NCBI GenBank assembly: GCA_000697665.1
Contig: KL197714.1
Coordinates: 724,728 to 788,727, forward strand
Source of the DNA: Jaapia argillacea MUCL 33604
Lineage: Eukaryota > Basidiomycota > Agaricomycetes > Jaapiales > Jaapiaceae
Length of the DNA: 64,000 nt
Direction of reading: 5' to 3'
Of this stretch, positions 12,627-25,700 are shown in pieces. The stretch's first letter is position 1. Every line of letters starts with the position of its first letter. Under the pieces are notes generated by a model. It had not been told where the DNA came from. It saw only the letters and a list, made by a program, of their open reading frames with translations, and made no database searches. Both the position numbers and the translations under genes were made by a program.

Positions 12627-13100
12627 GGTACGGTGCTAGTCTTCAGTTATGTTGATCAAACGCAAGTGAAACAACAGGATGACGACGGTGGTGGTGCCGT
12701 ATGAGCTATGAATGTTGGTTATATACTGCGTCGGGGCCACCGGGGCCAAGGCTTCATGTATTCTGCAAATCAGAAATTACTGGAGATCAGAACTCCGGCG
12801 GAAGGCTTCGCCTCTCCCATCTCAAATATCGATCACAACAATGTACACACGTGGCGTTGATAAGGGAAACATCGGCACCAACTACCACTCAAGTGGTGAG
12901 AACGACCAACAGCAGGATGTAGCCCACTGCCGCCCACTCTGCCAATTCTTTTCTCAGTGTTTCTCGTACTAAGGTCGACTTGGGTGGACCAAATCCGTAA
13001 GCATCATTATTCTGGTCCATCAGAGTCATCAAGGACCACCTCCCTTTCGTAACTGGATATCCCCATCATGCTATCAAGCATGAGATGCTGTAGAGGATGA
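12627..13100. other. Short intergenic region between GMC gene and duplicated cassette
   Basis: Probable promoter of the GMC gene. No gene is recognised; the open frames here are short and lack splice logic. Confidence 0.4.
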
Positions 13101-13761
13101 GTCCTCGAGCGGTTGCCATTGCCTCAGGATTATGACGACCGTACCTATGGTATGTCAGCTTTTGGTGAGCTTCCGTGAGCCTCAAATAAAACCTCTCGGC
13201 GGTAATTGATCTGATCATTCCTAGCTTCGGGCACATGCACAAGTAACTCAAACTCTGTTTCACGGCCGTTGCGATATTTGTGAAACCCGTCCACAGCACA
13301 ATCGAAGGCTTTCTACCCTGATGTGAGTTGTCACTCACCTACATTTTCACATCGATCCTGACTCTTGAATGTAGGGTGCCTACTAAGCAAGGATTGTGTT
13401 GGGATTTTCGATCTACGCGTCACTGAACGTGACCGGCATCTTCTGGATAAGGAAGCTGTCGATATACTTGGAACGGGCGGGGCTACTACACCCTTGAGGC
13501 GAAGAACACGAGTTATTTGGGAGGCAGTTGCTTAGCTCTCCTGCAAAGCGATCCACACACCAGCTTCGACTGTAATCCCAACGAGATTACCCTCGGTACG
13601 TGTTCGTCTCTCACACGCTATCTGCACGTCAAGCCTCTTTTGACCTACGCGTCCCCAGAAACCAGCTTCAAGTCCCGTGCCCATAACCGGATCTCTGATA
13701 GCGTACGCCTCCTCGGTAATCTACTTCTTCGCTGTTGATGTCTCTCCTAGCATCTCGAAGA

Positions 13762-16700
13762 ATGGCATCCACTATTGATGATCATTCAGCGGACGACCAT
13801 ACGTGTTCTCTGGCCTGCTTCGATGCCGCCGTATCGGAATGTCGATCTGATCTAAGCGAGCATCCCGATGCGAGTCCAGAAAGAGCGTTGCTTCTCAAGG
13901 CACTTGCTTTCTCGCTGAGAAGGCGATTCGGACAATCACAGCAGCTCGTTGACCTTGACGAAGCTGCAGATCTCTGTCGCCAATCTCTCACGATGTTACC
14001 ATCCGACCACCCATTTTGCCCATCCTTACTCAGCCAATGGGGATTTACTCTCCACGCACGCTTCCACCATTCGCGGAATGGCATTGATATCAATGAGGCC
14101 TTAGTTCATCATCGGGAAGCCCTCGAGCTTCTGCCTGATGGCCATCCCCAACAACTCGTCGTCCTTCAAAACATCGTAGACACTCTTGTGTGCGAGCATC
14201 GCCCACCCCTTGAGGCATTTGAGCTCGACGAGGCTGTGGCATTAAGCCGCACGATCGTCGAGTTGTCACCTTCGAACAAGGACAGCCATCATCATCTTGG
14301 CCAGCTTCTTCTTAGGCGATTTCAGGACTCAAGGCAACAGAAAGATTTCGATGAGGCTGTTGGGGTACACCGGACTCTTGAGATTCTGTGCCTCGATGAT
14401 TCCGAGGGATTCGACATCCTCAACACCGTCGCGGCCACTCTCTCCGACATCTTCGACAATACTGGCGAGGTTCTCGTCCTCCACGAAGCCGTGGCGCTTA
14501 GTCACAAGGTGGCCACGATGTCAGCCTCGAACGACGATAGCCACCTCCGCCTTGGCCGACTTTTGTTTCAGAAATTCAAGTCCTCCACGCGACTATCGGA
14601 CTTGCCTGCTGCAGTATGCGGGGCACTGGAGCTTTTGTGCTTTGACGACGAGAATGTGCACTCGCTCAACGCCCTTGCAATAACTGCCTTGGTTGATGGG
14701 ATAGACGAGCTTTCAGTTCTCGACGAAGTCATATTGGTTCTCCGTCGTGTTCTTAATGATCCCCAGCGATCATCGGAAGCATCATTTGCGAATGCACATC
14801 TCGCTGCTGGTCTCCTATCCCGTTATGAGTTGAACCACGATGATCGGGACCTTGAGGAGGCAGGGTCACGTTTCCGGGAGGCACTCCGTCAACTGCCATC
14901 GGGTCCAGTTCGGCAGTTGGCTCTGGAGAAAATGGCTCACATACTTGAACACCAGATGAATGGTGTGAGTCATACGGAGAAGTTGAACGAAGCTATATCG
15001 CTTTTGTACGAGCGCGTCAGTGTGACTGACGGTGATGGCCGTCGACAAGCTTCGTCACTCAAGAACCTTGCGAGCTTGCTCCATGCGCGATTCATGCGTT
15101 CCGTAAAGCACGACACTCGGGACCTCGATAATGCCATCATATTATTGCAGGAGGCAATGGAGTCTTTACTTCCCACAGACCCAGATCGAGATGATGCGGC
15201 CCATGAATTAGCGACCGCCCTGTCAAGCCGATTCCATTATTCGGGAAACGATTCGTTTCTGGACGAAGCTATTCAACTCCAGGAGGGAATTCTTTCTGCT
15301 ACCCCGCATCCACCGGGACTTCGATCAAAATTTGTACATGGTCTTGCGGATATCATGTACCAAAAATACCATTCTTCATTCCAGTTGGAGGATCTGGACA
15401 AATGCATCTCGTTAAACGCCGAAGCTCTCTCTTTGCTAGGCCCCCAGGATTACAAGGAATCAATCCATTACGCTATGGCTCGATCTCTGCTACTAAGATA
15501 CCAACACCTTGATTCCGCAGAAGACCTCAATTTAGCGATCTCTATTTGTCGCAAGGCGCTTTTTGAAATGGACCCCTCACACCACAATCAATCCACCATA
15601 TTCAGTATTCTAGGATCACTGCTAAGTGCACGTTTGGCCTGACCAAGCAAATCGGTGACCGGCACGAAGCTACGAAGGCCTTTGCTGCCACTGCCGCTTG
15701 TGAATTTCAACCAGTGGCGCAGCGCTTCTTCGCCGCACAGGAGTGGGCAGAATTCGCAGATGCGAATGGCCATGAGTCGGCATTGGAAGCGTACGGGATT
15801 GCAATCGGATTTCTTCCCCGTATTGCCATGCTTGGGCTGGACTTATCATCGCGTCAGCACGTCCTAACAGCCGTAGTCGACGGGGTAGCTCGGGATGCGA
15901 CTGCGTGCGCCATTCGAGAAGGAAATTTTGAGAGGGCTGTTGAATTTATTGAAGAAGGACGGGCGATTTTCTGGTCACAAGCTCTCCAGCTTCGCGCACC
16001 GTTGGACCACCTCCGGTCCGAGGCACCGGAACTCGTTGAACAGCTTCAAGTAATCTCAAATCGACTCGAGCAAGAGTCCCTTCGTGGGGTCTCCAAGGCC
16101 GCGCCAATGCCTCACGATGCCGCCCGTGCTGTGGAAGAGCAGTCGCGTGAACTTCTTCGCCTCAACGACCAGTGGCTGGCTTGCCTGGAGAAAGTACGAA
16201 CCATCAAGGGCTGTGAAAGCTTCTTGCTTCCGAAAAAGTATTCTGACCTTCGATTGGCCGCTGTTCACGGTCCAGTAGTGATCCTCAACGCCACCAAGTC
16301 GAGGCGCGATGCTTTAATATTGAGGACACCAGAGACCGACGTCTTGCATGTTCCGTTGGTCCTTCTGACTAGGGACGCAGAACAACAGCTCGTCAAGATG
16401 CGGAGCCTTCTTTCGGGGGCATATCCCCGGTCGCGGGGAGATCGGGGCATGCGCTTTAAAGTGCCGGCTGTTGATCCTGAAACCATCATAAAGAGAGGTC
16501 TCGCTATATTGTGGACAACTGTAGTTGAACCCATAATTCAGGCGTTGGATCTGAAGGTGATTTCAACCCCATTGCATGACACCTGATACTCAAACGACTA
16601 CCTTGATGCTAGAAATCTGCCTCGCCGCCGCGCATCTGGTGGTGCCCGTCGGGCTCATTCAACTCCTTTCCCATTCACGCAGCCGGGATATACGATCATT

Positions 16701-17511
16701 GTGAAGGCCAATGTGTCTCCGACTATGTCATCTCCTCCTACATACCAACGCTCACCACCCTCCTTGGTCGCTCACCGCCCAATGTTGACTCTTTCAAAAT
16801 GCTTATTGTCATTCAGCCACACAGCAAAAACCACGAGCCTATTCCCTACGCCACAGAGGAGCTACGGAGAATTGAGAAGATTGTCGATAATGATGTCCTT
16901 GTCCGATACGGCATCCAAGATGCACCGGCCTTGGTCTCCGACGTTCTCTCTGCAATTCCCACCGCCACTATCCTACATTTTGCATGCCACGGAGTGCAGG
17001 TCTCTGCGGAACCAGCTCGCCAGGGGTACCAGGCAGTGAAATCGAACCCTCTTAATAGCGCACTTGTTCTTGAAGATGGCCCCCTGAAGTTGACTGAAAT
17101 TATGGAGCTATCACTGAAGAACAAGTCCTTGGTGTTCCTCAGTGCCTGCCAAACCGCAGCAGGTGACGAGACCCTCCCGGATGAATCCATGCATTTGTCC
17201 GCGACGATGCTTTTCGCCGGATTCCAAGGTGTTGTTGGAACATTATGGTAAGGGCTCACTATTTCTCCGGTAAAGGCAATGCAGTCCATCTCCTGATATT
17301 GCGAACTAGGTCCATTGATGATAGAGATGGCCCGGAAGTGGCGGAGGCCTTCTATCGTCACCTCTTTTCTTCATCGCAACCTTCGCAGGGATCTCAGGTA
17401 GTTCCTAATACTGCTGAAGCTGCTCGTGCTTTGCATCTCGCAGTCAGAAAACTCCGGGAGAAGGAGCCATCGTTCATGCGATGGGTTCCATTTATTCATC
17501 TCGGCTTTTGA
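13762..17511 (+). pseudogene. TPR-CHAT caspase-like protein, upstream copy, one frameshift
   Basis: Paralogue of the gene at 22775. The conserved ATG (MASTIDDHSADDHTCSL) lies at 13762; an upstream in-frame ATG at 13738 has no counterpart in the other copy. TPR-like repeats fill the first 620 codons. Relative to the intact copy, one base is missing near 15632-15637, where this copy reads GCACGTTTGGCC and the other GCACGATTCGGCC. This brings a TGA at about 15640. Beyond it everything stays open in the shifted frame to 16556. Introns at 16557-16612 and 17248-17309 match the other copy. The CHAT part keeps FACHGVQ and FLSACQTA, the catalytic His and Cys contexts. A single lesion in an otherwise open gene means very recent death or an assembly error. 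A two-codon deletion relative to copy 2 near 14590 does not disturb the frame. Confidence 0.85.
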
Positions 17512-17519
17512 TGATTTGT

Positions 17520-17760
17520 TAGGACCATCAGGGAGGGACTCACATTCCTGGTGGGAGATTTCTTTCCCACCGCCAAGTTCAAAGCATGTTGATTCATTTG
17601 TACTCATACGAAGTTTGTCGACTACGTATCTGGAAAACATTGTTGCGAGAGGCTGGACAGATATGAGAAAATGCGGACGGGAGAGAAATCGGGTACTAAC
17701 TAATCCCAACACTTGTGAGGAATAATGAGGTTTCAATTGACAATCCTCGAGGCTCGTGCC
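17520..17760. repeat. CHAT 3'-flank repeat, copy A
   Basis: Directly downstream of the CHAT stop. It shares blocks such as TTGATTCATTTGTACTC and GAGAGGCTGGACAGATA with 26530-26830 and 35030-35310. Non-coding as far as I can see. Confidence 0.75.
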
Positions 17761-18510
17761 AATGACAGCAAGTGACATTCCTTTGATGTTTCCACTGGGC
17801 GCCAACTTTTCGGGCGAAGGGCACGGCTCGAAACAAAATGGAGGCCGGCTTCATCGACTTCGACCGGCTGATCCATGACCTCCATCCACCACAACAGGGC
17901 CTTATAAGTATCCAGGGAAAGCTCTCGGACGGATGGTGATACAAACAGTGATACCTCAGGATCCTCGATAAATTCATGACAGAGGAGCAAATCTGGCTCG
18001 TCGTGAAGCCATGTGAACGACCTCAAGTTTGGGAACATAAGAGTGGGCCTGGGGAGAGCAATGCGACGACAAATCTTGCAGTTATCATCAGTTCCTAGGT
18101 CATGATAATAACTAAGGCTACGAACCAGGTGGGCAGAAAATTAAAGCGAAGCCAATGTTCAAGTTTTTCTTCAACGGGTTTGCTAAGATACTGATTCACA
18201 GACATTATCAGACGTATGCAGCCGAAGAGTCGATGAGGAACTCTCTCGTATGGACGACGCTGGTGTCCGAGTCACACGCAATCTTAGACTTGACCACCGG
18301 GATAAAGTCCATCAGGGGTCTCATAATATCCGTATTATGCTATAGGACATCGAGAGCTGGTTCCGTTAAGCTCCTGGAGCAACGCGCAGGTCGATCCAGA
18401 GCCCCAGAGTGTTATATCCGTGCGGTCAACAATGAACCAGCATATTTCGCGGCAGCGTTCGTCGATAAGGAAGACTTGCTGCGCATAAAGCTTCGAGAGA
18501 ACTGAATAGA
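17733..18510 (-). pseudogene. F-box protein gene remnant
   Basis: Degenerate, shortened relative of the F-box gene at 27099-28688. Near 18480 the frame QQVFLIDERCREICW matches the F-box start QKVFLVEELCHEICW of the intact copy, then loses frame. Further on, MFPNLRSFTWLHDEPDLL matches MFPNLRSLTWLHDELDLL, followed by a region equal to roughly residues 160-260 of the intact protein. The remaining C-terminal half, about 280 residues, is absent, and the CHAT 3' flank follows immediately. It keeps the convergent orientation to the CHAT gene seen in the other cassette, so it was lost after duplication as part of the cassette. Confidence 0.8.
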
Positions 18511-18959
18511 GTGCTACTATTAGTGTTAATATTGTGGCATGGGGCTGGCTAGATGGAGATGAGAAAATATGATGAGAGAGAAATCGGACATCGAACCACC
18601 GCCAACATGTTTTGATGTTTCCATTTTAGGATATTTGGGTTCTCCAGGGGCGCATCCTTCTTTTCCCTACGACAACCACGACTACATCGCCCAAGGTTCC
18701 ACTCCCTTTCGACGCTTATTGTGTTAGACCTCGAAGATGCTATGCGAACACAAAGTTTCCCAAAGTGTCCTCGGGTGGAGGCCAGGACCTCAAACATCCC
18801 CATCAGTCTGGGTCCTCTTATTCTCATTCATCGAAAGCCATCCGAAACTCACACCGCCCATGCAACCGCGTCCTTCCCAGAGGTACTGAGCGACTCACGC
18901 CAAATAAATAACCGGTGCTCCAGACTCCACTATTCCATCGGGAGAGAAATCTTCCGTGG

Positions 18960-20487
18960 CTCGGGGTGACTGCACCTTACTCTTTGTTGACTCGACATAC
19001 AGACTTCTGTTTCCTCGTGGGGGTGCTACTTGACTCCGGCACCTGTCGCGGGTTGGACACTTTTCCATGGTGGGTTGATCGGGACCCATCGTTGTCTGAG
19101 CGGAGCATTGAGGCTCTAAATCCTCATGGAGCCGCCCGCGCCGAGAACACCTATGCGGAGTTCAGAAGCTTCCATATAGCTGTGAGATGGACAGGCTCGC
19201 CGCTGCAGAAGTGGTCACCGCGCCATCAGCGCTTTCCCTGGTGGATCTTATTTGTGGAGTTTTTAAAGGATAGACTCCAGATCATTCTCTGTATGATCGT
19301 ACTAGCTGCTCTTTGTTTCATGCTCTTTCTCCGCCCCAGTTCATGGGTCAATGCCTTGATCGAACGCACAGATCGCCGAGTGTGTGGTGTTGTTACTACG
19401 GATACATTTCCGTGTGAGATCACCCCAAACCCCGATATTGCAGGAATTGGTGTGAGTCGCGGCATTCTAGCAATACGGTCATCCTCTGACGGTCCTCGAT
19501 AGGGACGGATTGCGTTGTACATCCAGGCGTTCACGCTACCCATTATCTTCGTCTTTTTCCGCACCGATGCCAACGCAGCTAGATGGGCGCTTACCACAAC
19601 TGCCATCGGCCTCGATATTTCCGCTATCATTTCCTCCGTCACCTACCAGATCACCCCTTATCACATCTTTCTCGTCAGCAAGTTCCAGGGTTTATTGCTG
19701 CTCTTCGTAGCATTCGTCGAGCCTAATTCACCACGCTCTCGAGGGCCTCACCTCCAGCTGGTATCTAAATTTCGCTGGGTACTTGCCACAGCAATTAGAT
19801 TCTGGTATGCAATCACTGCTCCGTGCTTCGGAGGGCAACCGGCGTGCAATGCCTATGTCAGAGAGTCGGAGTTCAAGTTGTTGACGTCGGCCCTCGAGGT
19901 GCAGGGTTGGCACGTGCCGCCCTCCTTGCGGTACTGGTTCTCCTCCTTAATATCATCACGTGGCCAAACAACAAGCTGGCTTTTGGAGCCATATTTTCGC
20001 TCTACCCCAGATGGTGTTGGTTCCACCGACAGTGGCGCGGCGTACTTCCGTTCATCAATTACGCGAGGCCAGCCCCGTTCTCCGTATTTTTCTTCGCGCC
20101 AGTACGGTGGTTCTTCGACGACGCACGGTTACAAATTGTCCAAAAAACGAAACACAAATTCACGATCTTCCCCATCCTGTCACTAGCTCCATCTCCACCG
20201 TTCAACTTCGAGTCGCTGAGATCATCCGCGATTTTAAACTCCGGAGTTACAGCCTTTTCGTCGATGTTTGGACCGCGCTCCATACTCCCAAACTCCAGCG
20301 ATTTGCTCTTGCACTTCCCTTCGCGGTTGTGCAAGTATGGGATATCGAGCACACTATCACGTCGAATACCGTTGGGCCTGGCGAGAATGCGTGGACATAC
20401 GGACAGATTCTTGCCGTCCTTTTAGCGGTCATTCCAGTAGTTCAGGTATTGCAGCTTTGTGGTATACTGGTTGGCACACCCGAGTAG
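18960..20487 (+). CDS. Fungal multi-span membrane protein of unknown function, probably frameshifted
   Basis: The first recognised part reads PRHQRFPWWILFVEFLKD then a membrane segment (LQIILCMIVLAALCFMLFL), a Cys-containing lumenal piece (CEITPNPDIAGIG) and, after an intron ending near 19503, GRIALYIQAFTLPIIFVFF. More membrane segments follow, with APCFGGQPACNAYVR, ARAALLAVLVLLLNIITWPN, and a C-terminus VWDIEHTITSNTVGPGENAWTYGQILAVLLAVIP ending GTPE (only the last 175-codon frame carries it). The NPDIAGIG..IALYIQ and W(T/S)(Y/F)GQILA motifs are typical of an agaricomycete membrane family with no assigned function. The frame changes near 19860 at an AGAGAG run and again near 20150; one may be a real break and the other an intron. 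The N-terminus is not resolved. It lies between the two CHAT cassettes and is not part of the duplication. Confidence 0.55.
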
Positions 20488-22110
20488 CTCCAGAATGACA
20501 TCACAGAAGGGCATATGTATTTGAGTGGATATAGATAGAGGTACAGTGAAAACCTGCGAATCCACAGATTGCCATATACCCTACCGGGCGGGTGCATGAT
20601 GCTGAGTAGATAATGTTGGACAATCCCCATATTCGAGACACGATCTTCCCTAGAGGAAACTAACGGGAGTTGTTGGTCGAAAGCCGACATCTCGATACCG
20701 TATCAGCGCCAATATCAGACCTTTGTGGGCAAGGAGACCTGAGGAGTGTTAGCTTAGACAAGGAACCAAACACATTGGAATGATATGGATGAACTTCGTG
20801 ATTCTCCTTCTGCCAGGCAATACAACATTCTTCGAGGTAGGCTTCCGTGTTTTAGGGATGGACACATACCTGGACCCGCTCGGCTGAGAAGCAACGGAGC
20901 GGGCGGGAGATCATACTTGGGATAATAGATATGGATCTGAATGGGCTCTGACACTGTCACTGCCATCCCGACTCCAATCCATGACACCTGAAGAGTCCCA
21001 GCTTGAGGAGAGAGTCTGAGGTAACAAGGAAGCGGATGGCGCTACAGGGGGGATGCCCCGTTCTGTCGAGGGGGGCGATGAACTTGAATGGTGTGCGATC
21101 GCCGTGGGTTAACAAGTGTACGTGTCCAGAGTCGACAAATGGAATCATGTGCTGACATCGATAACGCAAATCACATGAGGATGTAACGACGTACTTAGCA
21201 GAAGGAGATACTTAGACAAACACTTCTGAAGTCTTAGGCGTTGCTATCGTGGAAAGCTCTGGGTGCAAACTGAACAACTAGGGATAAGCATCAATTTGGA
21301 CGGGAAAGACTGACCGCCGTCGGATGTAGAGGAACGTTACGAACCAGTATCCCTAGGCATCCCTTCATCCTTGGTCAACGTAGACACCTTCAACGATATT
21401 CAACCCAATCTGCGTCGATCTGACGAGCGGCGTTCACACCCAAAGATGGACAAACATCGCAGCTCGTTGATGCCGTCGGGTTTTGAGATTGGAGAAGGCG
21501 CGGGGAACGTAACTGAGTTGTTCCTGCCGGCCACGCGAATGTCGGTGTAGGAATGGGTGAGAGTGGGAGGTATTGGAGGAGCATTGCAGTCCGTCAGTTG
21601 TGGATATCGAAGAGTACGAACGATCTATGATGACGGCAGGTCAGTATTAATCTCCCATGCCACCACACAGTATCCTCACTAACGTACCATCTTTTGGTCA
21701 AAGGCGCCATCCCGGGCGAGTGACTTGCGATTCTTCCATGTCATGAATCTATGGGAGAATTAGGGTGGAGTTGATAATATTCCATACGACCAACCTACGT
21801 CCTTACCGTAGTCATAATGTAGACTCGAACCCAGTCTCTAAGTACGGAGCACGCAAGGGTATGAGATGCTATAGACGAGTGCAGGAAGGACGGGCTCGAG
21901 AAAGCGGAAACAGAAGGACTGTGTAAATGCTTGCCGTAGAATTCTGCGTCATACCAGAGAGTCTGGTATCGAGACTTGATCGAGACTACGATTCCGAGGA
22001 GTTGGACGAATCGCGACTTGGGTTGTAGCCAACTCTGCTTCCGTCCAGTACGGCCGTGACACAAGCCCCGAAAGACATGAGCCATTGCTAAAGCTGGTTC
22101 CTGCCGAGTG
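20488..22110. other. No gene assigned; possible minus-strand remnants
   Basis: Minus-strand open frames of 60-100 codons follow one another at 20754-20987, 20957-21169, 21390-21584 and 21795-22085, with splice-like borders between some of them. One contains SRFVQLLGIVVSIKSRYQTLW. I recognise no family and cannot build a consistent gene. It could be a decayed gene or an unrecognised small one. Confidence 0.35.
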
Positions 22111-22774
22111 GTCGCCGTTCCCTCATGATCATGGCAACGAACCTATAGGTGAGCTTTTGGACTCAATAGAGACTCGGCGGTAGTTGATCTGATCACTGAC
22201 ATTCCCAGCTTCCAGCATGACAAGTAGCTCAAACTCTCTTTCGAGGCTGTTGTGATATTTGTGAAACCGGTCCGCAGCACAATCGATTGAAGGTTTTCTA
22301 TCCGGATGTAAGTTACCGCTCACCCACATTTTCGATTCGATCCTGACTCTGAATGTAGGCCTTGTCCAGGGTACCTACCAAGCAAACGATTGCGTTGAGA
22401 TAGTAATATTACCCGATCGACACATCGACTGAACGTGACCGGTATCTTCTGGATAAGGAACCGGTCGATATACTTGGACCTGGTAGGGCTACTCCACCCT
22501 TGAGGCGGAGACCACGAGTTGGTTGGGAGGCGGTGGCTTAGTTCCGCTATAAAGCGATTTACAAACACCAGCTTCCGACTGTGATCTCAACCAGATTACC
22601 CTCGGTCCGTGTCCATCTCTCATATACTATCTGCGCGTCAAGCCCCTTTTTAACCTGCCGTGTCCCCAGAAACCAGCTTGAAGCACCGCGCCCATAATCG
22701 GATTTCTGATAGCGTACGCCCCCTTGATATCTTTGTTTTCCCTGTTGGTGACGTCTCTCCTAGCAGCTCGAAGC

Positions 22775-25700
22775 ATGGCATCTCGTGATAATCATTCAGC
22801 GGACGACCATACATGTTCTCTGGCCTGCTTCGATGCCGCCATATCGGAATGTCGATCTGCCCTAAACGAGCACCCCGATGCGAGTCCAGAAAGAGCGATG
22901 CTTCTCAAGGCACTTGCTTTGTCGCTGAGAAGGCGATTCGGACAGTCGCAGCAGCTCGTTGACCTTGACGAAGCTGCAGATCTCTATCGCCAATCTCTCA
23001 CCATGTTACCATCTGACCATGAACTTCGCCCATCCTTGCTCAGTCAATGGGGATTTACTCTCCACACGCACTTCCACCATTCGCAGAACGTCTCTGATAT
23101 TGTTGAGGCCTTAATTCATCATCGGGAAGCCCTCGAGCTTCTGCCTGATGGCCATCCCCAACAACTTGTCGTCCTTCGAAACATTGTAGCCACTCTTTTG
23201 TGCAAGCATCACCCACCCCTTGAGGCGTTTGAGCTCGATGAGGCTGTGGCATTAAGCCGCACGATCGTCGAGTTGTCACCTTCGAACAAGGATAGCCATC
23301 ATCGCCTTGGCCAGCTTCTCCTTAGGCGATTTCAGGACTCAAGGCAGCAGAAGGATTTCGATGAGGCTGTTGGGGTACACCGGACTCTTGAGATTCTGTG
23401 CCTCGATGATTCCGAGGGATTTGACATCCTCAACACCGTCGCGGCCACACTCTCTTACGTCTTCGACAATACTGGCGAGGTTCAGGTCCTCGACGAAGCC
23501 GTGGCGCTTAGTCACAAGGTGGCCACGATGTCAGCCTCGGACGACGATAGCCGCCTCCGCCTTGGCCGACTTTTGCTTCAGAGGTTCAAATCCTCCGCGA
23601 AGCAATTGGAATTCGACGATGCTGTCGCAGTACACGAGGCACTCGAACTTCTATACCCCGATGACGAGAATGTGCGCTCACTCAACGCCCTTGCAATAAT
23701 TGCTTGGGTTGATGGGACAGGAGAGCTTTCGGTTCTCGATGAAGTCATATTGATTCTCCGTCGTATTCTTAACGATCCCCAGCGATCATCAGAAGCATCA
23801 CTTGTGAAGGCAAATCTCGCTGCCGCTCTCCTATCCCGTTATGAGTTGAACCACGATGATCAAGACCTTGAGGAGGCCGGGCCACTTTTCCGGGAGGCAC
23901 TCCGTCAACTGCCATCGGGTCCAGTTCGACGGTTGGCCCTGGAGAAAATGGCTCACATACTTGAACACCAGATGAATGGTGTGGATCGTACAGAGAAGTT
24001 GAACGAAGCTATTTCGCTTTTGTACGAGCACATCAGTGTGGCTGATGGTGATGGCCATCGGCAAGCTTCGTCGCTCAAGAAACTTGCGCGTTTGCTCCAT
24101 CGGCGATTCATGCGTTCCGTCAAGCACGACGCCCAGGACCTCGACAATGCCATCGTATTATTGCGGGAAGTGATAAAGTCATTACTTCCCACGGACCCAG
24201 CCCGACACGATGCGGCCCATGAATTGGCGTTGGTCTTAGCCAGCCGATTCCATCATTCAGGAGACTCATCGTTTCTGGATGAAGCTATTCAACTCGAGAA
24301 TGGAGCTCTTTCTGCTACGCCGCATCCACCGCGACTTCGATCAAAGTTTGTGCATGGTCTTGCCGACATCATGTACCAGAAGTACCATTCTTCACACCAG
24401 TTGGAGGATCTGGACAAATGCATCTCGTTAAACGTCGAAGCTCTCTCCCTGCTCGGCCCCCAGGATTACAAGGAATCAATCCATTACGCCATGGCTCAAG
24501 CTCTCTTACTACGATACCAACGCTCTCATTCCGCGGAAGATCTCAATGTAGCCATCTCCATATGTCGCAAGGCACTGCTTGAAGTGGATCCCACACGCCA
24601 CCATCATTCCACCATGTTCAGTATCCTAGCATCACTCTTAAGTGCACGATTCGGCCTGACAAAGCAAATCAGCGATCTGAATGAAGCTACGAGTGCCTTT
24701 GCTTCCACCGTCACCTGTGAATTTCAACCGGTGGCGCAGCGTTTCTTCTCCGCACAGGCGTGGGCGGAATTCGCAGATGCTAATGGCCATGAGTCGGCAT
24801 TGGAAGCGTATGGGCTTGCTATTGGATTTCTTCCCCGTATCGCCATGCTTGGGCTGGACTTATCATCACGTCAGCTCGTCCTAACAGCCATAGTCGATGG
24901 GGTAGCTCGGGATGCGACTGCATGCGCCATTCGAGAAGGAAATTTTGAGAGGGCTGTTGAATTTATTGAAGAAGGACGGGCGATTTTCTGGTCACAAGCT
25001 CTCCAGCTTCGCGCGCCGTTGGATCACCTCCGGTCTAAGGCACCGGAACTCGTTGAACATATTCAAGTAATTTCAAATCGACTCGAGCAGGAGTCCCTTC
25101 GTGGGGTCTCCAAGGCCGCGCCAATGCCTCATGATGCCGCCCGTGCTGTGGAAGAGCAGTCGCGTGAACTTCTTGGCCTCAATGACCAGTGGCTGGGTTG
25201 CCTAGAGAAAGTGCGAAGCATCGAGGGCTATGAAAGTTTTTTGCTTCCGAAAAAGTATTCTGATCTTCGATTAGCCGCTGTTCACGGTCCAGTAGTGATC
25301 CTCAATGCCACCAAGTCGAGGCGCGATGCTTTAATATTGAGGACACCAGAAACTGACGTCTTGCATGTTCCGTTAGTCCTTCTTACCGGGGATGCAGAGC
25401 AACAGCTCGTTAGGCTGCGGAGCCTTCTTTCGGGTGCATATCCCCGGTCGCGAGGAGATCGGGGTATGCGCTTTAAAGGGCCACTCGTCGATTCCGATAC
25501 CATCATCAAGAGAGGTCTCGCTATCTTGTGGACAACTGTGGTTGAACCCATAATTCGAGCATTGGATCTGAAGGTGATTTCAACCTCATTACGTGACACG
25601 TGATGCTGAAACCACCTTGACACTAGAAATCAGCCTCACCGCCGCGCATTTGGTGGTGCCCGTCGGGCTCATTTAACTCCTTGCCTATTCACGCAGCCGG

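Larger units (their letters stand above)
13100..18510. repeat. Duplicated cassette, copy 1 (TPR-CHAT frameshifted plus F-box remnant)
   Basis: This segment aligns by eye with 22110-28690. Homology starts in the non-coding 5' flank: 13200-13380 against 22160-22365 share long blocks such as TTGATCTGATCA and GATATTTGTGAAACC. It runs through the whole TPR-CHAT gene, the 3' flank and the 5' part of the F-box gene. The two CHAT genes look about 90 percent identical at the DNA level by inspection, including introns at the same positions. This copy is the decayed one. Confidence 0.85.
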
